Below, one piece after another: positions 1 to 8,057 of a stretch of 64,000 nt of DNA. The notes under the pieces were generated by a model. That model did no database searches. It was given only the letters and a program-made list of their open reading frames with translations, and was not told where the DNA came from. The first letter of the stretch is position 1, and every line of letters begins with the position of its first letter. This stretch comes from Corynebacterium xerosis NBRC 16721 = ATCC 373 (GTDB lineage Bacteria; Actinomycetota; Actinomycetes; Mycobacteriales; Mycobacteriaceae). Where the stretch lies: NCBI RefSeq assembly GCF_001552415.1, contig NZ_BCRD01000008.1:1-64000 (forward strand). Reading direction: 5' to 3'. A program made the position numbers and the translations under genes.

Positions 1-1265
1 CCGGTCGGTTCGGTCCAAGACTGCTCGGTGGTCGTCGTTTCGGAACTCGACCCCGGCGTGCCGGTGCCGCGTTCGGACATGGCCCCGAGCAGGATCCAGA
101 TCGCGCCGGCCAGGACGGCCAACAGCAGGATCAGCGTCAGCCACAGGCCGGCGTTGCTCTTCTTCCGGGCCGGTTTGCGCCGCGGCGCCGCGGCCGGGGC
201 GGCGGCCGCCGGGCCACGTTGGGCGGGCCGGGCCGCGGTGTGCCCCGGCGCCCCGGCGAACTGCCCGGTGCGCATTTCCGTCGGCCGGCGCAGGCCCGGC
301 TCGGTGAGCGCGCCCAGTTCGCTGGTCGCGGGATGGGCCGCATCCGACTGGCGGTGGACCTGCGGCTGCACGCCCGCCGGCTGCGGCGGCCGGTGGCCCT
401 GGCGGACCTGCAGCACCGCCTTCGCCAGCTCGCGGCCGTCGGCGTAGCGGCGCGCGGGGTCCTTGCGCAGCATGATGCCGATGAGTTCGCGAATGTGCGG
501 GTGCACGGTCTGCGGCAGCGCCGGGGGCGGTTCGTTGATGTGGGCGACCGCCACCGCGACGGTGGTGTCCCCGGCGAAGGGTCGGCGGCCGGCCACCATC
601 TCGTAGGCGACGCAGCCCAGCGAATACACGTCGGTCGACGGCGTCACCTGCTTGCCCTGCGCCTGCTCCGGCGACACGTACTGGGCGGTGCCCACCACCA
701 TGCCGGTGCGGGTCAGCGGGACCGCCTCGGCGGCCTTGGCGATGCCGAAGTCGGTGATCTTCACCGTGCCTTCGGGAGTGACCAGCAGATTGCCGGGCTT
801 GATGTCGCGGTGGATGAGATCCGCCGCGTGGATGGCCGACAGGCCGTGGGCGGTCTGCTCCACGACGTCGAGCGCGAGATGCTCGGGCAGCGTGCGGCGG
901 CGGCGCAGGACGTCGGCAAGCGACTCGCCCCGGATGTACTCCATGACGATGTAGCACGGGCCGGCGGCGCCGGGGCCGGGCTCCTCGTGCGAATGGATGG
1001 CCACGACGTTCGGGCTGTCGACGCTGCGCGCGGCGGAGGCCTCGTTGCGGAACCGCTGGCGGAACTCGGCGTCGTCGCCGAGTTCCCGGTTGAGGATCTT
1101 CACCGCGACGGGGCGGTCGCCCGCCGCGAGGTCGTCGGCGAGCCAGACGGACGACATTCCGCCGCGGCCCAGGAGGCTGCGCACCCGGTACCGGGACGTG
1201 CCAAGGGTGGCCTGGACGTTGTCGAGCTCGACGTCGGGGGATCCGGGATCGTTGTTGGCGGCCAT
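1..1265 (-). CDS. pknA: Serine/threonine protein kinase PknA (3' end cut by window edge)
   Basis: Membrane Ser/Thr kinase that phosphorylates cell-division and envelope-synthesis proteins. Read from the ATG at 1265, 421 residues are present with no stop before base 1. The Gly-rich loop LLGRGGMSSVW is at residues 31-41, the ATP lysine is K56 in VAVK, the catalytic loop IHRDIKPGNLL is at 151-161, DFG is at 172-174 and SPE at 198-200. A Pro/Ala/Arg-rich linker leads to one membrane segment near residues 375-395 and a Ser/Thr-rich outside tail. No PASTA repeat is reached. The position directly after pbpA is that of pknA in mycobacteria and corynebacteria, with pknB normally next, so pknA is preferred over pknB. 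The start lies two bases after the pbpA stop, so translation is probably coupled. Confidence 0.9.
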   Translation of the reverse strand, partial: MAANNDPGSPDVELDNVQATLGTSRYRVRSLLGRGGMSSVWLADDLAAGDRPVAVKILNRELGDDAEFRQRFRNEASAARSVDSPNVVAIHSHEEPGPGAAGPCYIVMEYIRGESLADVLRRRRTLPEHLALDVVEQTAHGLSAIHAADLIHRDIKPGNLLVTPEGTVKITDFGIAKAAEAVPLTRTGMVVGTAQYVSPEQAQGKQVTPSTDVYSLGCVAYEMVAGRRPFAGDTTVAVAVAHINEPPPALPQTVHPHIRELIGIMLRKDPARRYADGRELAKAVLQVRQGHRPPQPAGVQPQVHRQSDAAHPATSELGALTEPGLRRPTEMRTGQFAGAPGHTAARPAQRGPAAAAPAAAPRRKPARKKSNAGLWLTLILLLAVLAGAIWILLGAMSERGTGTPGSSSETTTTEQSWTEPT

Positions 1266-1267
1266 GA

Positions 1268-2701
1268 TCAGCGCACCGTCCTTTCGACGGCGGCGATGAC
1301 CTCGCGGCCGATGGGCGCCGCGACGGAAGCGCCGGTCGCGCCCTGGCCCTGCCCGCCGCCGGATTCGACGACCACGGCGACCGCGACGTCGGAATCCGGG
1401 GCGAACGCGATGTACCAGACGTGCGGGGCGAGCGCGCCGCGCTCGGACCCGTGCTCCGCGGTACCGGTCTTCGACGCGATCGCCGAACCGTTGCCGCCAG
1501 AGTTGTTCTCCGACCCGCGCATCAGATCGGTGAGGATCGCCGCGGTGTCGGGGTGGATGGCCTCGTTGACCTGATCGGGTTCGGTGGTCTTGAGCGTCGA
1601 CAGGTCCTGCCCCTGGACGGACTTGACCAGGTGCGGTTCCATGCGGACGCCGCCGTTGGCGATCGTCGCGGCGATGATGGCGTTCTGCAGCGGAGTGAAG
1701 GACACGTCGCGCTGGCCGATTGCCGTCTGCGCCAGCGACGCATCGTCGGGGATCTCGCCGATGGTCGACTTCTCCTGGGGCACGCCCAGCTCATCGAAGT
1801 CGGAGCCGACGCCCATGCGCTCGGCGACGTCGCGCAGCGGATCCGCGCCGGTGTCGACCGCGAGCTCGGCGAAGGCCGTGTTGCACGACCGCGCGAACGC
1901 CGTCCGCAGGGTGGTCGTGCCGCCGCAGGACTGGCCGCCGTAGTTCTCCAGCGTCGTGTTGGTGCCGGGCAGCGTGATCTCGGACGCGCCGGTCACCGTC
2001 GTGTCCGGGCCCGCCCCGTTTTCGACGGCCGCGATGGTGGTGAGCACCTTGAACGTCGAGCCCGGCGGCAGCGGCCGCTGGGTCGCGTGGTTGAGCAGCG
2101 GGGCGTCCTCGTCGGCGTTGAGCCGCGCCCACTCGTCGGCGTCGTTGGCCACGATGTCGTTGGGGTCGAAGGAGGGGGTCGACGCCATGGCCAGGATCTC
2201 GCCCGTCGACGGGCGCAGGGCCACGACGGAACCGACGTAGCCGTTGTCGGCCAGCGCGCCATGGGCGGTTTCCTGGACCTCGGGCAGCAGCGTCAGCTCG
2301 ACGTTGGCGCCCGAGCGCTCCTTGCCGGTGATGGTGTCGATCGCCCGCGAGGCGAACAGCGACGGGTCGGAACCGTTGAGGATGTCGTTCTGCGAACGCT
2401 CGATGCCGCTGGAACCGTAGATGTCCGACAGGTATCCCTCCACGGGGGCGTAGGCCTCCGGGTTGGCCTCGTAGACGCGGCTGTAATAGCCGTCGTCGCC
2501 GAGCTGGGAACGGGCGAGGATCTCGCCGCCGGCGCTGATCTGGCCGCGGTGGCGGGACTTTTCCTCGAGGAACTGGCGGGAGTTGAGGGGGTTCTCGGCG
2601 TACTGCTCCGTGCGGAACGCCTGCACCCACGTGAGGTTGGCCAGCAACAGCACGATGAGCACCACCGTGAAGAGCATGACCTGGCGGATGGACTTGTTCA
2701 T
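1268..2701 (-). CDS. pbpA: Penicillin-binding protein A (class B transpeptidase)
   Basis: Class B PBP that cross-links peptidoglycan; it normally works with the SEDS glycosyltransferase encoded just upstream. The 477-residue product has an N-terminal membrane anchor (about residues 8-28), a dimerisation region and a C-terminal transpeptidase domain. Active-site motifs are all present: S215-TF-K218, SCN at 272-274 and KTG at 411-413. The ATG at 2701 overlaps the rodA stop as ATGA, which fixes the start even though the frame is open further upstream. It is the fifth gene of the fhaA-to-pknA operon. Confidence 0.95.
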   Translation of the reverse strand: MNKSIRQVMLFTVVLIVLLLANLTWVQAFRTEQYAENPLNSRQFLEEKSRHRGQISAGGEILARSQLGDDGYYSRVYEANPEAYAPVEGYLSDIYGSSGIERSQNDILNGSDPSLFASRAIDTITGKERSGANVELTLLPEVQETAHGALADNGYVGSVVALRPSTGEILAMASTPSFDPNDIVANDADEWARLNADEDAPLLNHATQRPLPPGSTFKVLTTIAAVENGAGPDTTVTGASEITLPGTNTTLENYGGQSCGGTTTLRTAFARSCNTAFAELAVDTGADPLRDVAERMGVGSDFDELGVPQEKSTIGEIPDDASLAQTAIGQRDVSFTPLQNAIIAATIANGGVRMEPHLVKSVQGQDLSTLKTTEPDQVNEAIHPDTAAILTDLMRGSENNSGGNGSAIASKTGTAEHGSERGALAPHVWYIAFAPDSDVAVAVVVESGGGQGQGATGASVAAPIGREVIAAVERTVR

Positions 2702-4053
2702 CGTGCGGCCACCTCCTCGGCGGGTTCCTGCGCCGGGGCGGTCGTGCCCCAGGGGCGCCTGGCCGAATCGGAGATCCGCAGCAGGATGGCCAGCAGGATG
2801 TAGTTGGCCAGCAGCGACGAGCCGCCGGCGGACATGAACGGGGTGGTCAGGCCGGTCAGCGGCATCAGCTTGGAGATGCCGGCGACGACGACGAAGACCT
2901 GGATCGCGATGGTCAGGGCCAGGCCGGAGGCCAACAGCTTGCCGAAGGAATCGCGGACCTGCATCGCGGCGTTCATGCCGCGGGCGATGAGGATCGCGAA
3001 CAGCAGGATGATGGCCGCCAGGCCGACGAAGCCGAGCTCCTCGCCGAAGGCGGCGAGGATGAAATCGGAGTGGGCCACCGGCACGTTCTGCGGGTAGCCG
3101 TTGCCCAAGCCGGTGCCCGTGACGCCGCCCCAGCTCATGCCGAACAGGGCCTGCGACAGCTGATAGCCGCCGGAGTCGTAGTTGGCCAGGGGGTCGACGA
3201 AGTGGCTGACGCGGTCCTGGATCTTGGCCGACACCTGGTAGACGCCGAAGCCGCCGACGGCGACCAGGATCAGGCCGATCAGCAGCCACGACCCGCGCGC
3301 CGTGGCGATGTAGAGCATGCCCAGCACGGTGCCGAAGAGAAGCAGCGCGGGGCCGAAGTCATTCTGCAGCGCCATGATGACCAGGGCGATGCCCCAGACC
3401 ACCAGGATCGGGCCGAGGTCGCGCAGGCGCGGGAAATCGATGCCGAGGACGCGCTTGCCGGCGACGTTGAACAGCGAGCGCTTGTTCACCAGCAGCTGCG
3501 CGAAGAAGATCAGCAGCAGCACCTTGGCGAACTCGCCGGGCTGCACGGAAAACGGGCCGATGGAGATCCAGATGCGGGCGTCGGAGTTGATCGACGACGG
3601 CCACACCAGCGGCAGGGCCAGCAGCAGCAGGCCCACCAGCCCGAGGATGTAGGAGTACCGCGACAGGGACCTGTGGTCGCGCAGCAGCACCATCACGGCG
3701 ACGAACATGGCGACGCCCAGGACGGTCCACATGACCTGGCTGCGCACCAGCGACGTGCCGTTGGCCATGTCGAGACGGTGGATCATCACCAGGCCCAGGC
3801 CGTTGAGTGCGGCGACGACGGGCAGCAGCACCTGGTCGGACCAGGGCGCCAGGAAGCGCAGGATGGCGTGGGCGACGCCGAAGACGAGGATGAAGCCGCC
3901 GAGGATCCAGAGCATCTCGATGGTCGCCGTGTTGCCCTGGCCGAGCTCGGCGGAAATCAGCGCCAGCAGCGTGACCGTGCCCGCCAACAGCAGCATCAGC
4001 AGTTCCCGGGAACGCCCGGGGCGGGCGGTGGCGTCGGTGCGGGGGGCCGTCAT
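2698..4053 (-). CDS. rodA: SEDS-family peptidoglycan glycosyltransferase RodA
   Basis: Polytopic SEDS (shape, elongation, division, sporulation) protein that polymerises lipid II and is the usual partner of the class B PBP encoded next to it. The 451-residue product has about ten to twelve hydrophobic segments. The conserved family block QSQAL-type region is seen as GGYQLSQALFGMSWGG, and the later GEELGFVG and GLTTPFMSAGGSSLL blocks are present. The start at 4053 overlaps the pstP stop (ATGA), and the end overlaps the pbpA start. Confidence 0.95.
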   Translation of the reverse strand: MTAPRTDATARPGRSRELLMLLLAGTVTLLALISAELGQGNTATIEMLWILGGFILVFGVAHAILRFLAPWSDQVLLPVVAALNGLGLVMIHRLDMANGTSLVRSQVMWTVLGVAMFVAVMVLLRDHRSLSRYSYILGLVGLLLLALPLVWPSSINSDARIWISIGPFSVQPGEFAKVLLLIFFAQLLVNKRSLFNVAGKRVLGIDFPRLRDLGPILVVWGIALVIMALQNDFGPALLLFGTVLGMLYIATARGSWLLIGLILVAVGGFGVYQVSAKIQDRVSHFVDPLANYDSGGYQLSQALFGMSWGGVTGTGLGNGYPQNVPVAHSDFILAAFGEELGFVGLAAIILLFAILIARGMNAAMQVRDSFGKLLASGLALTIAIQVFVVVAGISKLMPLTGLTTPFMSAGGSSLLANYILLAILLRISDSARRPWGTTAPAQEPAEEVAAR

Positions 4054-5462
4054 CGGCGGACCTCCCGGCAGTTGACGCCCGGTTCGGAACCGGTGCCGCC
4101 GTCCGCGGCTTCGGACGTTGCGGCCGTCGGGGCCTCGGACGACCCTTCGGCGGGCTCGTCTGCGGGGGCGTCGCCCTCGCCGGGCCGGGCCTCGACGGTC
4201 AGGCACACGGGCAGGGCCTGATCGGCCAACCGGCCGATCTGGCCGCGGATCTCGTCGTAGGAGTCGGCGGGCAGCCCGTCGAGCTGGGCCCTCGCCGCCG
4301 GCGCGAGATCCTCCGGCGCCAGCAGATGGCAGTCCAGGGCCTCCCGGTCCGTCGCGGGATCGGGCAGCTTGACCTCGTTGGAGTCCGACAGGCACACGTA
4401 CTGGTGATGCGAATGCAGCGACATGCCCAGCAGGCTGCCGGAGACGCCGTGCATCACCTGCACGACGCCATCTTCGACGGCCAGGTGGTACATCGAGTCG
4501 TTCTTCCGCCAGCCCCACGTGGCCACGGCCGCGATGGCGACCAGCGCCAGGACGACGAACGTGGCCACCAGCCAGCGGCCGCGCTGCTTGGGGGCGTCGG
4601 CGGCCGGCTCGGTCGTCACCGCCCGCTCCTGCTCGGCCGGGGGCCGCATCGCGGCGGCGCGGCCGGCGGACGTGTTCGGGCGGGGCGCCTCCGAATCGAT
4701 GGCGCCCAGGGCGCCGGCCAGCGCCGGCTGGATCGGGGTGTCGACCGAGGCGTCGACGACGTCGGCGATGATGATGGTGATGTTGTCGGGGCCGCCCGAC
4801 CGCAGCGCCAGCTCCACCAGCCGATTGGCGGACTCCGCCGGAGTGCCCTCCGCCAGCGCCTCCGCGATCGTCTCGCGGGACACGGGGTCGGACAGGCCGT
4901 CGGAGCACAGCAGGTACCGGTCGCCCTTGCGGACCTCGCGGTACTTCAGCGTCGGCTCCACCGGGCGGCCGGTCAGGGCCTTGAGGATCAGCGACCGCTG
5001 CGGATGCACCGACGCCTCCTCGGCCGTCAGCGACCCCTCGTCGACCAGCGACTGCACGTACGTGTCGTCGCGGGTGATCTGCGTCAGCTCACCGTCGCGC
5101 AGCAGGTAGCCGCGCGAATCTCCCACGTGGCACAGGCCGACGCGCTCGCCGTCGAAAAGCAGGGCCGTGAGCGTGGTGCCCATGCCCTCCGTGACGGGAT
5201 TGGCCTCGATCTCCTCCGCGATGGAGGAATTGCCCTCCGCGCACGCGATGGCCAGCGCATCGAGCAGATCCGCCCCCGGCTGGTCGTCGTCGAGCTTGGA
5301 GACCCTGGCGATCATCAGCTGCGAGGCGACCTCGCCGGCCGCATGGCCGCCCATGCCGTCGGCCAGGGCCAGCAGGCGGGGGCCCGCGTACGCGGAGTCC
5401 TCGTTGTTCTGCCGGACCAGGCCGCGGTCCGAAATGGCGATGTAATCGAGCGAATAATTCAC
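4050..5462 (-). CDS. pstP: PP2C-family Ser/Thr phosphatase PstP
   Basis: Metal-dependent PPM/PP2C phosphatase that reverses the action of the neighbouring kinase(s). The 470-residue product begins with the PP2C motif QNNEDSAY (acidic residues E21/D22), then LADGMGGHAAGE with metal ligand D35. Later motifs are HVGDSRGYLL, LLCSDGLSD and GGPDNITIIIADV. One membrane helix (around residues 295-320, LVATFVVLALVAIAAVATWG) separates the catalytic domain from an extracellular domain of about 150 residues that ends in an acidic Ala/Glu-rich tail. The start at 5462 overlaps fhaB by four bases. Confidence 0.95.
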   Translation of the reverse strand: MNYSLDYIAISDRGLVRQNNEDSAYAGPRLLALADGMGGHAAGEVASQLMIARVSKLDDDQPGADLLDALAIACAEGNSSIAEEIEANPVTEGMGTTLTALLFDGERVGLCHVGDSRGYLLRDGELTQITRDDTYVQSLVDEGSLTAEEASVHPQRSLILKALTGRPVEPTLKYREVRKGDRYLLCSDGLSDPVSRETIAEALAEGTPAESANRLVELALRSGGPDNITIIIADVVDASVDTPIQPALAGALGAIDSEAPRPNTSAGRAAAMRPPAEQERAVTTEPAADAPKQRGRWLVATFVVLALVAIAAVATWGWRKNDSMYHLAVEDGVVQVMHGVSGSLLGMSLHSHHQYVCLSDSNEVKLPDPATDREALDCHLLAPEDLAPAARAQLDGLPADSYDEIRGQIGRLADQALPVCLTVEARPGEGDAPADEPAEGSSEAPTAATSEAADGGTGSEPGVNCREVRR

Positions 5463-5926
5463 GGCTGCAACCTCAAAGTCGTTCGGCCGATGCGGATCTC
5501 CATGCCGGGCTGGAGCTTTTCGGGCTGTTCCACGCGCTGGCCGTTCAAGAACGTGCCGTTGCGGGAGTCCAGATCCTCCAGGTACCAGTCACCGTCGCGG
5601 GGGATCAGGCGGGCGTGATGCGAGGAGGCGTAGTCGTCGTTGAGCACGAAGGCGGAATCATCGGCGCGGCCGATGGTGATCTCCCTCTGATTGGCCAGGT
5701 TCATGCGCGAACCGGCCAGCGGACCCGCGGTGACCAGCAGCTGCTGCGGCGTCTGCGAACGCTGGAACGGCCGGCCCCGCAACGCCGGCGCGGCCACGGC
5801 ACGCACCGGGCGCAGACCCGACGCGGCATTCGCATCGGCGCGCAGCGCGCGCAGGGTCATCCAGATGAAGAACCACAGCACGACCAGAACGGCGATGCGG
5901 GACAACAGGAAGACGATCGCCTCCAC
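5459..5926 (-). CDS. fhaB: FHA-domain protein FhaB (FipA-like)
   Basis: Small phosphothreonine-binding adaptor, 155 residues. An N-terminal hydrophobic anchor (residues 3-26, AIVFLLSRIAVLVVLWFFIW) is followed by a basic linker. The FHA domain spans about residues 62-155, with the signature ITIGRADDSAF, SSHHARL and SRNGTFLNGQRV. In relatives it binds phosphorylated partners of the PknA/PknB pathway at the septum. It overlaps pstP by ATGA, and lies 84 bases after the fhaA stop. Confidence 0.93.
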   Translation of the reverse strand: MEAIVFLLSRIAVLVVLWFFIWMTLRALRADANAASGLRPVRAVAAPALRGRPFQRSQTPQQLLVTAGPLAGSRMNLANQREITIGRADDSAFVLNDDYASSHHARLIPRDGDWYLEDLDSRNGTFLNGQRVEQPEKLQPGMEIRIGRTTLRLQP

Positions 5927-6010
5927 GTAGATACCTCCTCTTCGCGGCGCCTGGTGGGGCGCCGGTTTCCCGGCCGGCGGGGCGGTTACCCTCCCGGTGC
6001 GTGAACTGGG

Positions 6011-7153
6011 CTAACGAATCCGGACCTCCATGACCGAGTGGCCCATGGAAATCACGTCGCCGTCCGCCAACAACCAATTGTCGATGGCCGAATCGTTGAC
6101 CATCGTGCCATTTGTCGAGTGCAAATCCACCAGGACGGCGTCGCGGCCGTCCCAGGTGATCTCCGCGTGCTGGCGCGACACGCCCGTGTCCGGCAGGCGG
6201 AAATCCGAGATCGTGCCGCGGCCGATGATGTTCGACCCCGGCTTGACCTCGAACGTGCGGTTCGACCCGTCCTGCAGCAGCAGCGTCACGGTCAGCTCCT
6301 GCTCGCCCGGCGACGACGGGCCTGGCGGGACCTGCACCTGAGCCTGCGGCGCTTCCGCGGGCCGCGCGGCGGACGACGCCTCGGCGGGTCCCTCGGCGCG
6401 CCCCTCGGCCGGCGCATCGCCGGAACGGGGCGCGCCGAAGTCGTCGTCGCGGTAGGCCGGGGCGGCGTCGGCGCCACGGGAGTCGCTCGCCGGGGCGCGG
6501 TAGCTCGACTCCGTCTCCGGCGCCCCGCCCGGGAGACCAGTGGCCCCGGCGGCGGCACCAGCGGCGGCGCCTGCTCCAGCCCCGGCTGCCCCGGCTGCTC
6601 CCGCCCCGGCTCCTCCCGAACCCCCGGCCGCGCCCCCGCCGAACTGCGGCGACGCCGCTTCCGGCTGGGCGGGCTCGGCACCGGTCGACGGGCCGTCGTC
6701 AAGCGAAGACGGCCGCACCGCCGGCGTGATCTCCGTGCCGTCCTCGCCGAAGAACCCCGACTCGTCGCGGAAGCCCTCGGTGAACTGGCTGGCCGTCTTC
6801 AACTGGCCCGTATGCAGCGAATCGACCTGCTGGACTCGCACCGACACCGACCCCGACATTGCCCACCCGTTGTTGCGGCAGTACCGCGCCATGCGGTCCG
6901 CCAGCTCCGCCGGCAGATCCGGGCCGCCGGCCGACAGGTTCTCGAAATCCTTCCGGCTGACCCCGATGCGGAAATCATTCGGCGCGAGGTAGCGCCCCTC
7001 CGCGTCCTGCATCAGGAAATCCTCGATCTCCTGCTTCAGGCATTCTTCCAGCTCGTTGGGCACGACCTTGCCGCCGAAAACGCGCGCGAAGCTGTTGTCC
7101 AGCCCGCGCTGCAGCGAGCTGTCGAGCTTCCTGATGCGTCCCAGAAAATCCAT
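6011..7153 (-). CDS. fhaA: FHA-domain protein FhaA (DUF3662 plus FHA)
   Basis: First gene of the operon. The 380-residue product starts at the ATG at 7153 (MDFLGRIRKLDSSLQRG). Residues 1-120 form the DUF3662 domain, a long Gly/Ala/Pro/Glu-rich linker covers about residues 150-285, and the C-terminal FHA domain has NIIGRG, VSRQHAEI and STNGTMVN. In mycobacteria this protein binds the phosphorylated pseudokinase domain of MviN and tunes peptidoglycan synthesis. The linker has a nearly pure Gly/Ala run. One copy of the dispersed GTCGYVAAGC word (6695-6704) lies in the linker and encodes SLDDG. Confidence 0.93.
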   Translation of the reverse strand: MDFLGRIRKLDSSLQRGLDNSFARVFGGKVVPNELEECLKQEIEDFLMQDAEGRYLAPNDFRIGVSRKDFENLSAGGPDLPAELADRMARYCRNNGWAMSGSVSVRVQQVDSLHTGQLKTASQFTEGFRDESGFFGEDGTEITPAVRPSSLDDGPSTGAEPAQPEAASPQFGGGAAGGSGGAGAGAAGAAGAGAGAAAGAAAGATGLPGGAPETESSYRAPASDSRGADAAPAYRDDDFGAPRSGDAPAEGRAEGPAEASSAARPAEAPQAQVQVPPGPSSPGEQELTVTLLLQDGSNRTFEVKPGSNIIGRGTISDFRLPDTGVSRQHAEITWDGRDAVLVDLHSTNGTMVNDSAIDNWLLADGDVISMGHSVMEVRIR

Positions 7154-7285
7154 CTGCGGGTCGTTTCGCCTTCCCCCGGCCAGCCGGGGGCGGGCGCGGG
7201 CAATCGGTTGCGGGCGGCGCGGGCCGGGACCATGGTGGCGGCGTGGGCTGCGGCGCTCGCGTGTGCGTGCGTATGTGTGTGCACC

Positions 7286-7313
7286 AGTATAGGGGCGCTG
7301 GTGCCCGATCGAA
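7286..7313 (-). promoter_or_regulatory. Likely promoter of the fhaA-pknA operon
   Basis: On the minus strand TATACT (complement of 7286-7291) is a near-consensus -10 box. TTCGAT (complement of 7308-7313) lies 16 bases upstream as a possible -35. Transcription would start near 7279, leaving a leader of about 125 bases before the fhaA ATG. The leader begins inside a 27-base strictly alternating purine/pyrimidine tract (7258-7284). Confidence 0.5.
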
Positions 7314-7428
7314 TGGTCGTTCATCGTGGCAGGACCGGGGTCGGCGGCGTTTCCGGTGGCTTCCGGACGCTTGACGGCGGCCATCCAGCACCGCCGAGCA
7401 GCCCAATTTCGGCCTATGGCCTGGGCAT

Positions 7429-7459
7429 TTGGTGCGTATGGGATTGGTGGTGTTATTGT
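7429..7459 (+). promoter_or_regulatory. Possible promoter of tRNA-Leu
   Basis: TATTGT at 7454-7459 fits an actinobacterial -10 box about 15 bases before the mature tRNA 5' end. TTGGTG at 7429-7434 is a weak -35 with a long 19-base spacer. The local drop in GC supports a promoter here, but the -35 assignment is weak. Confidence 0.35.
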
Positions 7460-7474
7460 ATTCCTCGTTGCCAC

Positions 7475-7560
7475 GGGCGAGTGGCGGAATGGCAGACGCG
7501 CTGGCTTCAGGTGCCAGTGTCCTTCGGGACGTGGGGGTTCAAGTCCCCCTTCGCCCACCA
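7475..7560 (+). tRNA. tRNA-Leu (anticodon CAG)
   Basis: Class II tRNA with a long variable arm. The acceptor stem GGGCGAG (7475-7481) pairs with TTCGCCC (7550-7556), followed by A and an encoded CCA (7558-7560). The anticodon stem CTGGC/GCCAG encloses the loop TTCAGGT, giving anticodon CAG at 7508-7510, which reads the abundant CTG codon. The T arm is GGGGGTTCAAGTCCCCC. A terminator follows directly. A tRNA-Leu beside fhaA is also the arrangement in related genomes. Confidence 0.97.
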
Positions 7561-7568
7561 CGGGAAAG

Positions 7569-7597
7569 CCCCGGATTCGAAAGAGTCCGGGGTTTTT
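7569..7597 (+). terminator. Rho-independent terminator after tRNA-Leu
   Basis: Ten-base-pair stem (7569-7578 with 7583-7592, including two G-T pairs) closed by a GAAA tetraloop and followed by five T residues (7593-7597). Confidence 0.9.
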
Positions 7598-7658
7598 CGC
7601 TGTCTCGGGGTTGTGCGGGTTCCAGCGGCCGGGACGGTGCGGGGCGTTGAGGCCCGGG

Positions 7659-8057
7659 TCATGTGCGCGGTGGTCGGCCGCCCGAGACGTCGCCTGATTT
7701 CTCGGTGGTGAAGCCGATGAGCTTGTGCGTGCCGTCGCAGAGCGGCTTGATGCTCGACGCCCCGCAGCGGCACAGCGCCACGACGGCGCGCTCGGGCCGC
7801 TCGGGGTCCGCGCCGGGCTCGGCGGCGATGGCGAAATCGCCGCGGACCAGCAGGGGGCCGTTGGGGAAGGCGGTGATCACGGCGCGCGCATCGACGGCGG
7901 AGCGGTCGGCGCCATCGGGGTGGCCTGCGGCGTCCGGGCCATTCGGGCCGCCTGCGGCGTCCGGGCCGCCCGGGGCACCGGTCCCCTTTGGGCGGCCTGC
8001 GTTGAGCTCGTCGTCGGGCGTCGTTCCTGGATCCGGCATCAGCCCATCATCGTGCAT
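7659..8057 (-). CDS. CDGSH-type iron-sulfur protein
   Basis: Small [2Fe-2S] protein, 132 residues. The C-terminal half holds the CDGSH signature CRCGASSIKPLCDGTH, supplying the 3Cys-1His cluster ligands. The N-terminal half is a low-complexity Gly/Pro/Ala/Asp linker with repeats of GGPDAAG type. The ATG at 8057 is chosen because GGAGG lies six bases upstream; a second in-frame ATG is at 8039. The start lies inside the end of the upstream haem-oxygenase-like gene, so the two are translationally coupled and probably work together. Such proteins are electron-transfer or cluster-donor proteins; the exact role is not visible. Confidence 0.88.
   Translation of the reverse strand: MHDDGLMPDPGTTPDDELNAGRPKGTGAPGGPDAAGGPNGPDAAGHPDGADRSAVDARAVITAFPNGPLLVRGDFAIAAEPGADPERPERAVVALCRCGASSIKPLCDGTHKLIGFTTEKSGDVSGGRPPRT

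Noticed and set aside
219..1574. Long plus-strand open frame opposite pknA and pbpA
   Set aside because: It is the reverse of clearly conserved kinase and PBP genes, and its Arg/Ala/Gly composition is typical of antisense frames in 70 % GC DNA. The same holds for other long frames opposite rodA, pstP, sulP, hrpB, gcvP and the acyl-CoA oxidase.
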